Notes under the pieces: model-generated | Told to the model about the DNA's origin: nothing | Databases searched by the model: none | The model's input: the letters and a program-made list of their open reading frames with translations, nothing else | Shown here: piece after piece, positions 5,296 to 6,807 of the stretch | How positions within the stretch are numbered: position 1 is the first letter of the stretch | How the letters are laid out: each line of letters starts with the position of its first letter | Position numbers and translations under genes: made by a program | Source: Deltaproteobacteria bacterium | Lineage (GTDB): Bacteria; Desulfobacterota; DSM-4660; Desulfatiglandales; HGW-15 | DNA: 6,807 nt | NCBI GenBank assembly: GCA_021737245.1 | Contig: JAIPEI010000196.1 | Coordinates: 1 to 6,807, forward strand | Direction of reading: 5' to 3'

Positions 5296-6516
5296 ATGCC
5301 GAAAACCATCCTGGTCATCTCCACCCTGGACACCAAGGGCCCGGAGACGCTATACCTGCGGGACAAGCTCCGCGCCCTGGGGCTGGAGACCCTGCTCATG
5401 GATTTGTCCATGCGGGGGGACGGCGCCTCGCCCGCGGACATTTGCCCCGCCGAGGTGGCCGAGGCCGGGGGGAGCTCCCTGGAGGAGATCCACGCCTCCA
5501 GCGAGCGCTCCAGGATCACCAACATCACCATCGACGGGGCCTCGAAGATCGCTAAGCGCCTTCAAGCCGAGGGACGCACGGACGGCGTCATCGGGCTGGG
5601 AGGATCCACGGGCTCGCTCATGGCCACAGAGGTGATGCGGGCCCTCCCCTTCGGCGTGCCCAAGATCATGGTCTCCTCCACGGCGGCCCTGCCGGGCCTC
5701 TCCACCCGGTACATCGGCACCGGTGACATCGCCCTGTTTCACTCGGTGGTAGAGATCTCCGGGGTCACCGACCTCCTCAGGAACGTGCTGGACCGGGCCG
5801 CCGGCGCCGTGGCCGGCATGGCGGCGGACCACGTGGCCTCCCCCCGCCCGGCGAGGGGCCGCGCCGTGGCCCTGACCATGCTCGGTCCCTGCGAGCAGTG
5901 CGCGAGCGCCGTGAGAAAGGCACTGGAGGCGGAAGGTTTCCAGGTGATCGGGTTCTCGGCCGCGGGCATCGGAGACCGCGCCATGGAGGCCATGATCCGG
6001 GAGAAGCTGTTTCAGGCGGTGGTTGACCTGGCTCCGGGAGGCGTGGGCGAGCATTACTTCGGGTTCATGCGGGACGCCGGTCCGGACCGGCTGGAATCGG
6101 CCGGCCGTCTGGGAATCCCCCAGATCGTCTCCACCTGCGGCGTGAACCACATGACCCCGTCGAAACGCAACTACAAACCCGAGTATGCCGAGCGCCGGAA
6201 GTACGACCTGGACAAGCATAGAACCTGGATCCGGCACACCCCCGAGGAGCTGAGGGAGGTGGCCGGGGAGGTCGCCCGCAAGTTGAACAAAGCAAAGGGC
6301 CCGGTGCGGGTGGTCATCCCCCTCCGGGGTTGGTCCTCCGTGGACGCGCCCGGCAACCCGAGCCACGACCCGGACGAGGACCGCGTGTTCGTCGAGGAGC
6401 TCGAGAAGCTTTTGGGCCCGGACATTCCCATCGTGGAGGTGAGCGCCAACATGGAGGAGCCCCCGTTCGCCGAGGAGGTCGTCCGGACGACCCTGGAGCT
6501 GCTCCGGGAGGCTTAG
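5296..6516 (+). CDS. UPF0261 / Tm-1-like ATP-binding domain protein
   Basis: The 406-aa product matches the whole length of UPF0261 proteins, named for the N-terminal part of tomato Tm-1, an antiviral factor that binds ATP. Family marks are STLDTKGPE (9-17), the glycine-rich GLGGSTGS (100-107), GVPKIMVSST (120-129), YIGTGDIALFHSVVEISG (139-156), AAGAVAGM (168-175), then in the second half LAPGGVGEH (245-253), KGPVRVVIPLRGWSSVDAPG (334-353), HDPDED (357-362) and a final IVEVSANMEEPPFAEEVV stretch. The two halves form the nucleotide-binding domain and a second Rossmann-like domain. The ATG at 5296 follows AAGAGGG (5281-5287). The biochemical role in bacteria is not established to my knowledge. 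It is separated from the ligase by 119 bp containing a paired dyad, so it may have partly separate control. Its place here suggests a link to aromatic acid or CoA-ester metabolism, without proof. Confidence 0.9.
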   Translation: MPKTILVISTLDTKGPETLYLRDKLRALGLETLLMDLSMRGDGASPADICPAEVAEAGGSSLEEIHASSERSRITNITIDGASKIAKRLQAEGRTDGVIGLGGSTGSLMATEVMRALPFGVPKIMVSSTAALPGLSTRYIGTGDIALFHSVVEISGVTDLLRNVLDRAAGAVAGMAADHVASPRPARGRAVALTMLGPCEQCASAVRKALEAEGFQVIGFSAAGIGDRAMEAMIREKLFQAVVDLAPGGVGEHYFGFMRDAGPDRLESAGRLGIPQIVSTCGVNHMTPSKRNYKPEYAERRKYDLDKHRTWIRHTPEELREVAGEVARKLNKAKGPVRVVIPLRGWSSVDAPGNPSHDPDEDRVFVEELEKLLGPDIPIVEVSANMEEPPFAEEVVRTTLELLREA

Positions 6517-6671
6517 CGATGAGGGTACGTCCCCTGAGTGACTTACTCATGAGATCCTGTCATAAAAAACAAGAAGCTTGGTTGTTCCGGCGCGCATGAG
6601 ATTGAATGCGAGAGCCGATAGGATTTGAGGATGGTTTTGGAGACAATGCTCAATAAATCGAGTCAAAAGCC

Positions 6672-6722
6672 GAGTACGAGTACCGCTTCGCTGAGTACTA
6701 GCACGAGTACGAGTATGAGTAT
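6672..6722 (+). repeat. Degenerate GAGTAY hexamer array
   Basis: GAGTAC occurs at 6672 and 6678, then after the 9-nt spacer CGCTTCGCT at 6693. It continues as a degenerate unit TAGCAC (6699), GAGTAC (6705), GAGTAT (6711) and GAGTAT (6717). The first block and the second (five contiguous units) are separated by a short stem-forming stretch: AGTAC (6679-6683) can pair with GTACT (6695-6699). On the opposite strand the array reads as repeated GTACTC/ATACTC. Such arrays resemble short extragenic repeats; unit number probably varies between strains. Confidence 0.7.
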
Positions 6723-6746
6723 GAAAAGACGTTGTTAAGTTGAGCC

Positions 6747-6777
6747 AGTGCCCATCCAAAAACCGAATTTGGGCACT
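6747..6777 (+). repeat. Perfect 8-bp inverted repeat
   Basis: AGTGCCCA (6747-6754) and TGGGCACT (6770-6777) are perfect inverted copies around a 15-nt A-rich loop. Only an A-rich AAAG follows, so it is not a standard terminator on the + strand. It ends 8 nt before the CTGATGA of the ribozyme-like segment and may be part of the same element, or the terminal repeat of a small inserted sequence. Confidence 0.6.
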
Positions 6778-6807
6778 AAAGTTTCCTGATGAGGAGTCCG
6801 CGTGAGC
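6778..6807 (+). ncRNA. Candidate hammerhead ribozyme, 5' half, cut by the window edge
   Basis: CTGATGA (6786-6792) equals the CUGANGA core box of hammerhead ribozymes. It is followed by GGAGTCCGC (6793-6801), a GTGA tetraloop (6802-6805) of the GNRA type, and GC (6806-6807), which begins the return strand of stem II. AAAGTTTC before the box could be one strand of stem I. The second core box (GAAA), stem III and the cleavage site would lie beyond the window, so a complete ribozyme is not shown. A competing reading is GAGGAG (6791-6796) as a Shine-Dalgarno with GTG (6802) as the start codon of a downstream gene. Confidence 0.35.

Larger units (their letters stand above)
6517..6807. other. Low-GC intergenic tail without a convincing gene
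   Basis: GC falls from clearly above 60% in the coding part to about 45% (hand count 6541-6780). Reading frames here on either strand are short and show no recognisable protein pattern or credible ribosome site inside the region. It contains a weak TGAGT/ACTCA stem (6535-6549), a hexamer array, an 8-bp inverted repeat and a ribozyme-like edge, described separately. The mix suggests an extragenic repetitive or mobile element junction rather than operon sequence. Confidence 0.6.

Noticed and set aside
6535..6549. TGAGT/ACTCA stem after the last gene as a terminator
   Set aside because: The stem is 5 bp and not GC-rich, and the A-run 15 nt later is on the wrong strand for a + strand terminator.
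6672..6722. CRISPR array
   Set aside because: Units are 6 nt and mostly contiguous; there are no repeats of 24-37 nt with unique spacers and no cas genes.
6547..6759. A 70-codon minus-strand frame in the tail
   Set aside because: It runs through the hexamer array and the inverted repeat, has no credible ribosome site and shows no known protein pattern.

Overview
This window is a GC-rich bacterial operon-like stretch with all five recognisable genes and one gene remnant on the + strand. The content points to an anaerobic degrader of aromatic compounds, most likely a Desulfobacterota-type (deltaproteobacterial) sulfate or iron reducer. That assignment is an inference: it rests on a split PEP-synthase pair of the phenylphosphate synthase kind, a UbiD-type (de)carboxylase, an aryl/acyl-CoA ligase and a stand-alone receiver protein placed among catabolic genes. 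No rRNA, tRNA, CRISPR array or transposase gene is visible.

Layout. 1-78 is the 3' end of a PEP-utilising (swivel/mobile) domain protein, probably the histidine-bearing alpha subunit. 146-1216 encodes the ATP-grasp half (beta-subunit type, 356 aa). 1395-2804 encodes a UbiD family prFMN enzyme with its metal-binding and E-R-E catalytic residues intact. 2931-3455 encodes a receiver domain with no DNA-binding domain but an aromatic-rich charged tail. 3521-5176 (GTG start) encodes an adenylate-forming ligase resembling the EntE / cyclic-acid CoA ligase type. 5296-6516 encodes a UPF0261 / Tm-1-like ATP-binding protein. 6517-6807 has no convincing gene; its base composition drops to about 45% GC (hand count of 6541-6780), and it holds a degenerate GAGTAY hexamer array, an 8-bp inverted repeat and, at the very edge, a sequence resembling the 5' half of a hammerhead ribozyme.

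How the genes may work together. In the known anaerobic phenol pathway (Thauera, Geobacter), a split PEP-synthase-like enzyme phosphorylates phenol with ATP, a UbiD-type carboxylase makes 4-hydroxybenzoate from phenylphosphate, and a ligase makes the CoA thioester. The order here (alpha end, beta, UbiD, ligase) fits those steps, but only one UbiD gene and no gamma or delta carboxylase subunit lie in the window. The true substrate could be another hydroxylated aromatic, or the UbiD could work as a decarboxylase. The receiver protein and the Tm-1-like protein have no role in the classical pathway and are the least explained parts.

Every gene junction carries a GC-rich inverted repeat without a following T-run, and genes are preceded by good Shine-Dalgarno sequences. 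This suggests one long transcript with structured spacers rather than separate terminated units.
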